Shown: piece by piece, positions 35,442 to 43,818 of the stretch
Numbering within the stretch: the stretch's first letter is position 1
How the letters are laid out: each line of letters opens with the position of its first letter
Origin: Chryseobacterium gleum
Lineage (GTDB): Bacteria; Bacteroidota; Bacteroidia; Flavobacteriales_D; Crocinitomicaceae
Reading direction: 5' to 3'
Assembly: GCA_945888625.1 (NCBI GenBank)
Contig: CAMDAH010000007.1
Location: 52,968-116,967, forward strand
Length of the DNA stretch: 64,000 nt
Translations under genes and position numbers: made by a program
The notes under the pieces: generated by a model
Told to the model about the DNA's origin: nothing
The model's database searches: none
What the model saw: the letters and a program-made list of their open reading frames with translations, nothing else

Positions 35442-36491
35442 ATGGATTATTCTAAAGAACTAAGCCCTGACGTTAGAAAAAAAATGAAGCTTAATGTTGT
35501 TTACCTAATTGCATTTAGTGTTACCATGCTTTTTGCTGGATTAACCTCTGCTTACATTGTTAGCATGGGTGCCGGATTTTGGTTGAAATATTCCTTGCCA
35601 AATGCGTTTTATTGGAGCACATTATTTATTGGACTAAGTAGTTTAAGCTTTGTATTCGCGCTAAAGTTTGCTAAAAATGATAAGCCTTCGTTACTTAAAT
35701 TAGCCACCACAATTACTTTAATTCTAGGATTGATGTTTGTCTATTTTCAAATTCGAGGATTTAACAAATTAATTGATAAAGGTGTGCATCCCGCAAGAAA
35801 TTACATCATGGTAACAAACGGGCGTTACGGCGACTACTTTGAAATCAAATACAAAAATAGTTTTGTGGAGGTAGATGGAAACGACTATAAAATTAATGGT
35901 CGAGAAATGAATCAAACTGAATTCAAAGAATTGCAGGACTTTACCGCCCAATTTATCAATCCAAAACAAAAAGCCGTGCGTAAAGTGAAAGAAAATAAAA
36001 ACTTTACCTTAGTATTGAATGGCGCTCCATTATTTTTAAAAAACCAAGCATTTTTCAGTTCGGACAGTTTACCACTAACTTTTGTAGACGAAATTCGTTT
36101 GGGCGACTTAGCGGTGAATATCAGAGACAAAAGAGGTGACTTTTTTACAAAAGGCAAATACGGAAAAGACTTTACCATTTTTTTCAAGGGTAAAGCATTG
36201 GAATATAAAAATCGAAGCCTATTTTACAACAAAAAAGTACTCTCCCCTTCGTTACAAATTAAAGCGTCTGAAGCGGCGGATTCTGCCAGTTCGTATCTGT
36301 ATATACTCACTGTACTACATTTTCTCCATGTCATATTTACCTTAGTTTTTCTGCTAGTACTTGTAATTAATTCAATATCAAACAAATACAATTCAAACAA
36401 CTACTTTTTCGTTTTAACTACAAGTGTTTTTTGGCATTTTCTGGGTATTTTATGGTTATACTTGTTGCTGTTTTTGGTTTTTATTCACTAA
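35442..36491 (+). CDS. cytochrome c oxidase subunit III paralogue with a large inserted domain
   Basis: A 349-residue heme-copper oxidase subunit III. The membrane core is recognisable: helices in residues 1-120 (AFSVTMLFAGLTSAYIVS, PNAFYWSTLFIGLSS) and 285-349 (YILTVLHFLHVIFTLVFLL, VFWHFLGILWLYLLLF). Between them (about 122-283) is a 160-residue hydrophilic, beta-rich domain not found in normal subunits of about 195-200 residues, as I know the flavobacterial family. It has no Cys and no motif I recognise. The gene is the second of the ctaB operon and has its own promoter. A second paralogue follows after 20 bases. CoxA and CoxB are not in the window. Confidence 0.87.
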   Translation: MDYSKELSPDVRKKMKLNVVYLIAFSVTMLFAGLTSAYIVSMGAGFWLKYSLPNAFYWSTLFIGLSSLSFVFALKFAKNDKPSLLKLATTITLILGLMFVYFQIRGFNKLIDKGVHPARNYIMVTNGRYGDYFEIKYKNSFVEVDGNDYKINGREMNQTEFKELQDFTAQFINPKQKAVRKVKENKNFTLVLNGAPLFLKNQAFFSSDSLPLTFVDEIRLGDLAVNIRDKRGDFFTKGKYGKDFTIFFKGKALEYKNRSLFYNKKVLSPSLQIKASEAADSASSYLYILTVLHFLHVIFTLVFLLVLVINSISNKYNSNNYFFVLTTSVFWHFLGILWLYLLLFLVFIH

Positions 36492-36511
36492 ATTCGCAAC
36501 AAAAATAATTT

Positions 36512-37705
36512 ATGGGAGAACATGCTGTAATTTTAGATTCCAAAATACTTTGGGGTGGCAAAGAATCACCATTTTCCACTAGTTACGGAAAATTAATGAT
36601 GTGGTTTTTTCTCGTATCAGATGCACTAACCTTTACAGGATTACTTATTGCCTACGGATATACAAGACATGCAGCACAAGCCGCATGGCCAATCGGGGAA
36701 GAAACATTTAATTCAATGCCGTTTCTAGGTCATGGATATCCCCTACTGTATGTGGCCTTGATGACTTTCATATTAATTGTTTCTTCAGTTACGATGGTTT
36801 TAGCTGTGGAAGCTGGGCATAGAATGGATCGAAAAGGAGTAACTAAATGGATGATTGCAACTATTATTGGTGGTTTTTTCTTTTTAGGATCTCAGGCTTG
36901 GGAATGGTCTCACTTTATTCATGGATCTGAATTTGGAAAAATAGAATTAGCTGATGGATCTCAAGCTATTGTTAGAGGTCATTTTGGCGAAATAGAAAAC
37001 TTCACCGTTTTAAGAGATGGAAAACATTTGAAAGCGGGTACTGTCATCAAAACAGACCTTCTACACCAATATCAACATGCGGCAGTATCAGGGAATTTAT
37101 ATCGAAATGAAGAAATGGTACTTAATTTAGAACAACAAACAAATATTGTTTCCTCACTAAAATCAGACACCACTACCACTCAATCCGGAAAAGATAAGAG
37201 AGCTATTTTAAAAAAGGAATTGGCCGTTTTAAAAAATCAAATTGTTGCGTACAAGAAACAGCCTTTGACGGGAGGAGTTATCGTTTTACACGATGGTGCA
37301 ATTGCAAAAATCAACAAGGACGCTGACAATCACTTGATGTTAATTACAAAAAAATCTGGTAAAAAATTTAGAGTTGGAAAAAAGCCAGTCGAAGGAAGTA
37401 CAGCAGCCAAACTTTATTACCAAGCGCTGCAAGATGGAGAAGCCAATAAGGTCATCTATGGAGCCAATTTAAAACAAAATGAATACGGCCCTCAACAATA
37501 TGGTCAATTCTTCTTTTTTATTACTGGGTTTCATGGGTTTCACGTTTTTTCCGGTGTAATGATCAATATAATCATTTGTATTGGTGTACTAATGGGAACT
37601 TATCATAAAAGAGGGCACTATGAAATGGTCGAAAAAACAGGCCTGTATTGGCATTTTGTTGATTTAGTTTGGGTATTTGTATTTACATTTTTCTATTTAT
37701 TATAA
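36512..37705 (+). CDS. cytochrome c oxidase subunit III with inserted domain
   Basis: A 397-residue subunit III of the terminal oxidase. The core is classical: MMWFFLVSDALTFTGLL, SQAWEWSHFIHG, FFFITGFHGFHVFSGVM and GLYWHFVDLVWVFVFTFFYL. An inserted region of about 175 residues (roughly 150-325), with a KDKRAILKKELAVLKNQI helix, sits in the same loop as in the first paralogue. Flavobacterial homologues I know are about 320-330 residues and also carry an insertion here, so this one is longer. It follows the first cox3 after 20 bases and precedes cox4 after 9. Confidence 0.92.
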   Translation: MGEHAVILDSKILWGGKESPFSTSYGKLMMWFFLVSDALTFTGLLIAYGYTRHAAQAAWPIGEETFNSMPFLGHGYPLLYVALMTFILIVSSVTMVLAVEAGHRMDRKGVTKWMIATIIGGFFFLGSQAWEWSHFIHGSEFGKIELADGSQAIVRGHFGEIENFTVLRDGKHLKAGTVIKTDLLHQYQHAAVSGNLYRNEEMVLNLEQQTNIVSSLKSDTTTTQSGKDKRAILKKELAVLKNQIVAYKKQPLTGGVIVLHDGAIAKINKDADNHLMLITKKSGKKFRVGKKPVEGSTAAKLYYQALQDGEANKVIYGANLKQNEYGPQQYGQFFFFITGFHGFHVFSGVMINIIICIGVLMGTYHKRGHYEMVEKTGLYWHFVDLVWVFVFTFFYLL

Positions 37706-37714
37706 CTAACGCGT

Positions 37715-38083
37715 ATGTTAAGAGACGATTTAATTGAATATTCACTGAAAACACACCACTCGGAGGAGAAAGGCAAATTAATCAGGAAGAAAATTATCTT
37801 TGTTACCATCCTACTTACCGCAATAACTCTCGGGGAAGTACTTCTAGGCGCATTTATACACCAAGACTCCACGCTGTGGCCCCTTGTTAAATGGACCTTT
37901 GTTGTTTTGACATTACTAAAGGCCGGTTATATAGTTATGGTATTTATGCATTTGGGCGATGAGAAAAAGTGGTTGCGAAACGTAATTTTGATCCCTTATT
38001 TTCTCTTTGTATTGTATTTAATTTTTATTGCTCTTTGGGAGGCTCTAGAGGTTGGTAATGCGATCTCTACCTACGGGAATTAA
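37715..38083 (+). CDS. cytochrome c oxidase subunit IV
   Basis: A 122-residue inner-membrane protein with three membrane helices (about 27-47, 58-78, 88-108) and the COX4_pro-type segment VLTLLKAGYIVMVFMHLGDEK. The MxFMHLxxE pattern is characteristic of the small prokaryotic subunit IV. It is immediately downstream of the second cox3 gene and two bases before the first SCO-like gene. It stabilises the oxidase; no cofactor is bound. Confidence 0.9.
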   Translation: MLRDDLIEYSLKTHHSEEKGKLIRKKIIFVTILLTAITLGEVLLGAFIHQDSTLWPLVKWTFVVLTLLKAGYIVMVFMHLGDEKKWLRNVILIPYFLFVLYLIFIALWEALEVGNAISTYGN

Positions 38084-38085
38084 GT

Positions 38086-38760
38086 ATGACAAATAAAAAA
38101 ATTAGTCCAAAAAAAAAGGCGCTTTTCGCTTTATTACTAGTTTTTACACCCGCTTTAATTTTAATTCTAGTTTCGTCCATTGGATGTGAACACAAGTTTC
38201 AAAGACTTGAAGACTTTGGAGAAGTTCAATCATTTAATTTTACTGACGAAAACAACCGCTCAAGAAACTCCGCTGAGTTTAAAAATGATATCGTATTAAT
38301 AACTACCATACAAAACGAATGCCCAAACACCTGTGCCATCTCCCTTTGGCATCTAAACCAACTGATTTATCAACACATTCGAAAGAATAGTCACAAACAA
38401 ATGAAGCAAGTTCGAATAATTTCATTCGTTACTGATGGAAAAGGAAACCCTTCTAAAAATCTCTCTGAAATTCGACAAAGTCTGCAGGACTTGGCGGAGG
38501 GTTATGATCCGAAACTTTGGATTCTAGCAAATGGCGATGTGAGAAAAATATACGATATTTCCAATAATGGCCAATCGCTCTTGCAGAAAGGCGAGAAGTA
38601 TTTTGGTGGGGAGGCCTTTCAGGAGCTTCTCCTTTTGGTAGACAAAAATAGCCATTTACGAATGGTGCTCCCAGGAAACGAAGAGGGACTGATTCGAAGA
38701 ATGAAGGAAAACATTGCACTCCTTCAAAAAGAATACGACAAATTAAACAGTAAAAAATGA
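38086..38760 (+). CDS. SCO-like membrane protein lacking the copper-binding His
   Basis: A 224-residue protein with one N-terminal membrane anchor (about 13-33) and a thioredoxin-like domain with the SCO-type CPNTC motif (Cys82 and Cys86, approximately). The third copper ligand of SCO1/SenC proteins, a His in the loop before the last strands, is not present: the region reads GGEAFQELLLLVDKNSHL. It may be redox-active without binding copper, acting on the SCO or oxidase CuA site. It overlaps the canonical SCO gene by four bases. Confidence 0.8.
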   Translation: MTNKKISPKKKALFALLLVFTPALILILVSSIGCEHKFQRLEDFGEVQSFNFTDENNRSRNSAEFKNDIVLITTIQNECPNTCAISLWHLNQLIYQHIRKNSHKQMKQVRIISFVTDGKGNPSKNLSEIRQSLQDLAEGYDPKLWILANGDVRKIYDISNNGQSLLQKGEKYFGGEAFQELLLLVDKNSHLRMVLPGNEEGLIRRMKENIALLQKEYDKLNSKK

Positions 38761-39428
38761 AATTTTTTATTGGCATCATTTCGATTACCTTACTTTCTTT
38801 GATTTCTTGTAAAACAGATGTCCCAGCACCCCTTCCCAAGCTTGGTCATTATAACGTTGAAAAAAAAACCCTAAACGGAAGAACTTCAAACGATACCATT
38901 TATCCACGAATACCAATATTCCATTTTTTAAACGAAGACTCTATTTTGGTTACCAATACCAACTTTAAAAATAAAATTTGGGTTGTTGAATTTTTCTTTT
39001 CTAGCTGTCCCACTATCTGTCCTGTTATGAATAGCCAAATGAAAAAATTAGTGGCAGAAACTAAACCAGTTCAAGATCAAATTCAATTTTTATCCTTCAC
39101 CATTGATCCGCTTAACGATACCCCTTCCAAATTAAAACTATTTAGAAACAAAAACCAGATAAAATCTTCCAATTGGACATTCTTAACAGGAGATGAAGCT
39201 ACTACTCACCAACTTGGCATACAAAACTTTTTAACTTTTGCCGGAAAAGATTCAGAATCTGCTGGCGGATATGCTCACTCCGGCTCGTTTACATTGGTAG
39301 ATAAGGCAGGGTATGTAAGAGGGGTGTATGCTATTACCGATTTTGGCCTCAAAGCGAGTAAAAGCGAATACAAGCGATTAGTAACTGATATTAATAATTT
39401 ATTAAAATACGAATACCATGTCGACTAG
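38757..39428 (+). CDS. SCO1/SenC/PrrC family copper chaperone
   Basis: A 223-residue lipoprotein (lipobox LISC, Cys19). The SCO fold has FFSSCPTICPVM (CxxxC copper ligands) and the third ligand His in GGYAHSGSFTLVD. It delivers copper to the CuA site of cytochrome c oxidase or keeps its cysteines reduced. It overlaps the upstream SCO-like gene by four bases and the downstream DUF420 gene by eleven, so it is tightly coupled to oxidase assembly. Confidence 0.93.
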   Translation: MKFFIGIISITLLSLISCKTDVPAPLPKLGHYNVEKKTLNGRTSNDTIYPRIPIFHFLNEDSILVTNTNFKNKIWVVEFFFSSCPTICPVMNSQMKKLVAETKPVQDQIQFLSFTIDPLNDTPSKLKLFRNKNQIKSSNWTFLTGDEATTHQLGIQNFLTFAGKDSESAGGYAHSGSFTLVDKAGYVRGVYAITDFGLKASKSEYKRLVTDINNLLKYEYHVD

Positions 39429-39936
39429 CGAACTAAAATCCACGAAATATCGAAAAATAGTTATTGCTTTATCTATCATCATTCCTATTGCAGTGGCGGC
39501 TTTATTTGGAATCAAAATTCCTGGAATCAACCTTTCGTTCCTTCCCCCTTTTTATGCTAGCATCAACGCAATTACTGCTGTATTGTTAATTCTTGCGTTA
39601 GTATTTATTAAAAATGGGCACAGACGTAAGCACCAAATAACGATTCAACTGTGCATGGTACTTTCCATCATATTCTTACTGAGCTACATAGCCTATCACA
39701 TCACATCAGACTCTACTGTTTACGCAGGGAAATTTAAAATTAGCTACTACATTATATTAATATCACATATCGTGCTTAGTGTTGCAGTAATTCCCATCGT
39801 ACTTTTTGCTTATCTATTTGCTTGGGAAGGTGATTTTGTTCGACACAAAAAATGGAATCGTTTTGCTTTTCCAATTTGGTTATATGTGGCTGTAACAGGA
39901 GTAATTGTATATTGGATGATTTCTCCATTTTATTAA
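39418..39936 (+). CDS. DUF420 inner-membrane protein
   Basis: A 172-residue protein with five hydrophobic segments. The DUF420 features are FLPPFYASINAITAVLLILAL, GHRRKHQ and a final WLYVAVTGVIVYWMISPFY. The family is related to CtaM/CtaG-like assembly factors found beside heme-copper oxidase genes, and its His/aromatic-rich helices suggest heme or copper handling. It is last in the operon. It overlaps the SCO gene by eleven bases and converges with the OmpA gene, five bases away. Confidence 0.85.
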   Translation: MSTSELKSTKYRKIVIALSIIIPIAVAALFGIKIPGINLSFLPPFYASINAITAVLLILALVFIKNGHRRKHQITIQLCMVLSIIFLLSYIAYHITSDSTVYAGKFKISYYIILISHIVLSVAVIPIVLFAYLFAWEGDFVRHKKWNRFAFPIWLYVAVTGVIVYWMISPFY

Positions 39937-39941
39937 AGTAC

Positions 39942-41087
39942 TTAATTTACTTTTATTTCCACGCGTCTATTAGACTCTCGCTGTTCGTCATCAACAGGAA
40001 ACGCGAACAATGGCATTGAATTACCAAAACCAACGGCTGTTAATCTATCTGCGTTGATGCCATTTTGAATTAAATACGACATGATTTTTTGAGCTCTTTT
40101 CTTTGATAATCGCTGTGAGTTAACCGAATTCTCCCCTTCCTCATTTACATGGCCTTGTATTTCTATAGAAATACTGGGGTTCAAAACCAAAAAATCTTTT
40201 AACCGCTTCAATTTGGGTAAGGACTCATCCGAAATTACAGAAAGACCGCCAACGAAATTGATGTCTTCTAACTTGGCAACAGCACCGCTAGTAATTGGAA
40301 CTAAACTTATGGTGTCATGGGAACTTTGGTTGCCCACAATTCTATGCTCAACTAAATCCTTCGAAAAATACCCCTGTGCATCAATCCGAATGGTAGCTTT
40401 TAAATTCCTCGTGTTATTAAGGCGCAAATCACTCGCTCGGTATGCCCCATCAAGGTTCCCAGAAGAAGATATGTAAATTCTAGCTACTACAGGCTTTTTA
40501 GTAAGCTCATCCACAAGGTGTAGCGCATAAATCGCTTGATCGAACTTACTAACTAAATTTAAGGAAAGGGAGTCCTCAATTGGAATACCACTTTGATTAC
40601 TTTCTTCAAATTTCATGGTAAATGCCAATTCAGCCTTTGAAGCTCTTAATGTGTTAAAAGCAATGTAATAAGTAACTGCATTACGCACAAAAACAGTGCT
40701 TGTTTTGTGGTTTAAGTTTTTAGCAGTTAGCAAATTACATAAAATTAAATTAGCTTTTTTGTCCGCTATCTCTCCACATGGATTGTTTGATTTACATTCA
40801 AAAATAAAAACGGTGAGTGAATCGGGTAACTTATCGAGTAAAAAATTTAAATTTCCGTAAGATCGAGGCGTAAAATTAAACCACAAATAATTATTCGAAA
40901 TTGTTGAAAGATTACAATAGCCAAAAAGATTCAGTGCATCCACTTTTTTTTTGCCTAAGAAATTTAATTGATAAGAAACGTTTTCAGCTATCGTAGAAGA
41001 ACCACTGCATGATGCAGCATCTATTTTTTGTCCCAAGAGACTTGAACTTGTAAAAAACAAAAAAATCAACCATTTAAACGTCTTCAT
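39942..41087 (-). CDS. OmpA family protein
   Basis: A 381-residue secreted protein with a signal peptide (1-19, LLGQ). The N-terminal region (about 25-260) is beta-rich. The C-terminal OmpA-like domain is at about 275-381, with NPSISIEIQGHVNEEGENS, LSKKRAQKIMSYLIQNG, RLTAVGFGNSMPLF and RESNRRVEIKV. These are the peptidoglycan-binding signatures (Asp and Arg ligands of diaminopimelate). It links the outer membrane or envelope to the cell wall. It has a weakly carboxypeptidase-regulatory-like middle. It sits 16 bases downstream of the DUF4403 gene. Confidence 0.88.
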   Translation of the reverse strand: MKTFKWLIFLFFTSSSLLGQKIDAASCSGSSTIAENVSYQLNFLGKKKVDALNLFGYCNLSTISNNYLWFNFTPRSYGNLNFLLDKLPDSLTVFIFECKSNNPCGEIADKKANLILCNLLTAKNLNHKTSTVFVRNAVTYYIAFNTLRASKAELAFTMKFEESNQSGIPIEDSLSLNLVSKFDQAIYALHLVDELTKKPVVARIYISSSGNLDGAYRASDLRLNNTRNLKATIRIDAQGYFSKDLVEHRIVGNQSSHDTISLVPITSGAVAKLEDINFVGGLSVISDESLPKLKRLKDFLVLNPSISIEIQGHVNEEGENSVNSQRLSKKRAQKIMSYLIQNGINADRLTAVGFGNSMPLFAFPVDDEQRESNRRVEIKVN

Positions 41088-41103
41088 GACGAGTTGGAAC
41101 GGA

Positions 41104-42486
41104 CTAATTTAATTTTAGTTTCAAATCCCCGATAATATTTGTTCTTACAACCATGTGGCTATTTGTTACATGGATACTTTTTACTTTTATGTCCTTAATA
41201 TCTCCTTTCATTTCAACCCCCTCTGTAATTGGTCCGTTCAATTGTTTACTGATGGTTTGTTTGGCATCGTTCAATAATACGCTTAGATCATAATTTGCTG
41301 ATTTACTAATCTCATTAATAATTTTGTCGTTGAACATCCATTTTGCCGTCTTTAACATAACGCTTTTTGTTTGAATATCAAAACCAATATCCTCAATTGA
41401 AATCGTTTGTTTTTCTTCATTAATTCTAGGTTTTCCGACTAAAAAAACAGTGCCTTTTTTAGACCCATCGAATGTCACTTCAAAAACAATCGTACTGTCT
41501 ATTGCGCCTTTGATGCGTATGCTTTTAATTATTACTTTCTTTTTTTTAAAATCGAAGGTCTGCCCCTTCATTGAATTATTTACTATAGAGGTTAGTGAGT
41601 CGTAGGACGCATTTATGTCCAACATCATATTGAGACCGCTCGTTTGTTTATACGGCTGCATATCTGGCAAAGGAGTATTAGGGATACTAAGTTTTTCAGT
41701 GACCACCATGGGAGCAACATTTAGATTTAAGTCAACATCCACTTGATTTTTTGAAAAAGTTAATTTCCCTAAAGAAAGGGCCTTAGGCTGCAAGAACAAA
41801 AAACCATAACTTTCTATGGGTATCGGTTGTTGAAGTTCCTTCCAAACCATAGACATCGACGTCCTCATGTCTATTGAAGCTATTTGCTTATCTATTTCTT
41901 TCTCGAGCGCTTTCAATTGACCACTTACTTGTTTCTTTACCTCTGAGGTGGCATCATAATTAAACACCGTTATTTTACAAGGGTCGAGCATATCAAATTT
42001 ATCTAATTGCGTAGTAGCGACGAATTTGAATTTTGGACTTAAATTAATTTTGGTGGAATAAGCCACTTTAACTCTGCGCATGGGATCGTCTACACCGCAG
42101 CTAGTATAAATCCTCGGGACGGTACAATTTCCGTTTTTATCAAACAAATAATGACATTTGGGGCAGTAATTTAATTTCAAATCAAATTTTCCTTCAACCG
42201 AGTAAGAAATCGCATCTTTCTTAAAGCCAAAGACTATTGGACTTCGAGAAAATCGGTAAGCAAAACTTATCCCTTCGCATTGCTCTTCATTACCGGAGAA
42301 AGACAAAGGCAATTCCGCCTCTACTTCTTTTAAATAACTGGATAAATTTATCTGTATCGGAATAGATAATGTTGAGACCTCGTTGTTTAAAGCTGGAACT
42401 GGAATCGAACGAAATACAGGACTTGTTACCTCAATAGTTTTACAAGCGACAAATAAAAAAGGCAGAATAAAGAATAGTAAACGCAT
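41104..42486 (-). CDS. DUF4403 family lipoprotein with a Cys cluster
   Basis: A 460-residue lipoprotein (lipobox FVAC, Cys15). The body matches DUF4403 in organisation: an N-terminal beta domain and repeats of long amphipathic strands with KELQQPIPIESYGFLFLQP, which suggests a BPI/LolA-like lipid-binding tube. Residues 70-130 contain five Cys (70, 108, 111, 121, 130) with a CPKC pair, resembling a metal-binding or disulfide cluster. It lies 16 bases before ompA-like. Function is unknown. Confidence 0.8.
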   Translation of the reverse strand: MRLLFFILPFLFVACKTIEVTSPVFRSIPVPALNNEVSTLSIPIQINLSSYLKEVEAELPLSFSGNEEQCEGISFAYRFSRSPIVFGFKKDAISYSVEGKFDLKLNYCPKCHYLFDKNGNCTVPRIYTSCGVDDPMRRVKVAYSTKINLSPKFKFVATTQLDKFDMLDPCKITVFNYDATSEVKKQVSGQLKALEKEIDKQIASIDMRTSMSMVWKELQQPIPIESYGFLFLQPKALSLGKLTFSKNQVDVDLNLNVAPMVVTEKLSIPNTPLPDMQPYKQTSGLNMMLDINASYDSLTSIVNNSMKGQTFDFKKKKVIIKSIRIKGAIDSTIVFEVTFDGSKKGTVFLVGKPRINEEKQTISIEDIGFDIQTKSVMLKTAKWMFNDKIINEISKSANYDLSVLLNDAKQTISKQLNGPITEGVEMKGDIKDIKVKSIHVTNSHMVVRTNIIGDLKLKLN

Positions 42487-42507
42487 GTCATGGATATTAA
42501 AAACTCA

Positions 42508-43737
42508 TTATTTCATTTTAGCTTGCATTCCTTTATCAAGTGCATCTAAAAACTCTTCTGTATAAACATAATGCTCCCCATAAAGTGTCTTATTTCCATG
42601 AATACAAACGGCCAAATCTTTTGTCATAACCCCAGACTCCACCGTCTCAATACATACGCGCTCTAGCTCATCACAAAAATCTATGAGATTTTGATTTTCA
42701 TCGAGTTTTCCTCTAAATGCGAGTCCTCTCGTCCACGCAAAAATAGAAGCAATTGGATTTGTGGATGTCTTTTTGCCAGCTTGATGATCACGGTAATGTC
42801 TCGTTACTGTTCCGTGGGCTGCTTCAGCCTCCATAATTTGGCCGTCAGGAGTAATGAGCACAGAGGTCATTAAACCCAAAGAACCAAATCCTTGAGCAAC
42901 GGTATCAGACTGAACGTCACCATCGTAATTTTTGCATGCCCAAACAAAGTTTCCGTTCCATTTCAGAGCAGAAGCAACCATGTCATCAATCAATCTGTGT
43001 TCGTAACTAATTCCTGCTTCAGTAAACTTAGCCTTAAATTCATTTTGATAAATTTCTTCAAAAATGTCTTTAAATCGTCCATCATATTTTTTGAGAATCG
43101 TATTTTTTGTTGATAAATAAAGTGGCCATTTTTTTGTTAACGCCATGTTAAAGCAACTAAATGCAAATCCACGAATTGATTCATCTGTGTTGTACATGGC
43201 CATTCCTACGCCATCTCCTTGAAAATTATACACCTCAAAAGACTGGATGTCTTCTCCATTTTCTGGCGTAAAAGTCATCGTTAGTTTTCCTTTTCCCTTA
43301 AAGATTGCATCTGTTGCTCTATACTGATCGCCAAAAGCGTGGCGTCCCACGATGATTGGTGCCGTCCAGTTTGTGACTAGTCTCGGCACATTTTGCATTA
43401 CTATTGGCTCCCTGAATACCGTGCCGTCTAAAATATTTCGAATCGTTCCGTTGGGTGATTTCCACATGGCTTTCAATCCAAATTCTTTAACTCGATCTTC
43501 GTCTGGAGTTATCGTTGCGCATTTTATACCTACCTTATATTTCTTTATGGCTTCAGCAGCATCAATGGTAATTTGATCATTTGTTTCGTCGCGCTTCTCA
43601 ATACCAAGATCGAAATACTTGATGTCTACGTCCAAATAAGGCAAAATCAATTTGTCCTTGATGAATTTCCATATAATTCTTGTCATTTCGTCCCCATCCA
43701 ATTCAACAACAGGGTTTAGCACTTTTATCTTTAGCAT
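42508..43737 (-). CDS. icd: NADP-dependent isocitrate dehydrogenase, eukaryotic type
   Basis: A 409-residue enzyme that oxidatively decarboxylates isocitrate to 2-oxoglutarate, giving NADPH. It is of the eukaryotic/TIGR00127-like class, not the E. coli class: [19 protein letters not shown] and [18 protein letters not shown] (substrate-binding Ser/Arg) at the N-terminus, [13 protein letters not shown], and [15 protein letters not shown] near the cofactor site. It is adjacent to fumC (82 bases) on the same strand, so two TCA cycle enzymes may be co-expressed. Confidence 0.95.
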   Translation of the reverse strand: MLKIKVLNPVVELDGDEMTRIIWKFIKDKLILPYLDVDIKYFDLGIEKRDETNDQITIDAAEAIKKYKVGIKCATITPDEDRVKEFGLKAMWKSPNGTIRNILDGTVFREPIVMQNVPRLVTNWTAPIIVGRHAFGDQYRATDAIFKGKGKLTMTFTPENGEDIQSFEVYNFQGDGVGMAMYNTDESIRGFAFSCFNMALTKKWPLYLSTKNTILKKYDGRFKDIFEEIYQNEFKAKFTEAGISYEHRLIDDMVASALKWNGNFVWACKNYDGDVQSDTVAQGFGSLGLMTSVLITPDGQIMEAEAAHGTVTRHYRDHQAGKKTSTNPIASIFAWTRGLAFRGKLDENQNLIDFCDELERVCIETVESGVMTKDLAVCIHGNKTLYGEHYVYTEEFLDALDKGMQAKMK

Positions 43738-43818
43738 TTCTTTAAATTTATTTCAGCAAACTTAGGTAATCATTGACGATTATTGATTAAAAAAAAATGA
43801 AATTTTGCGGCGAATAAT

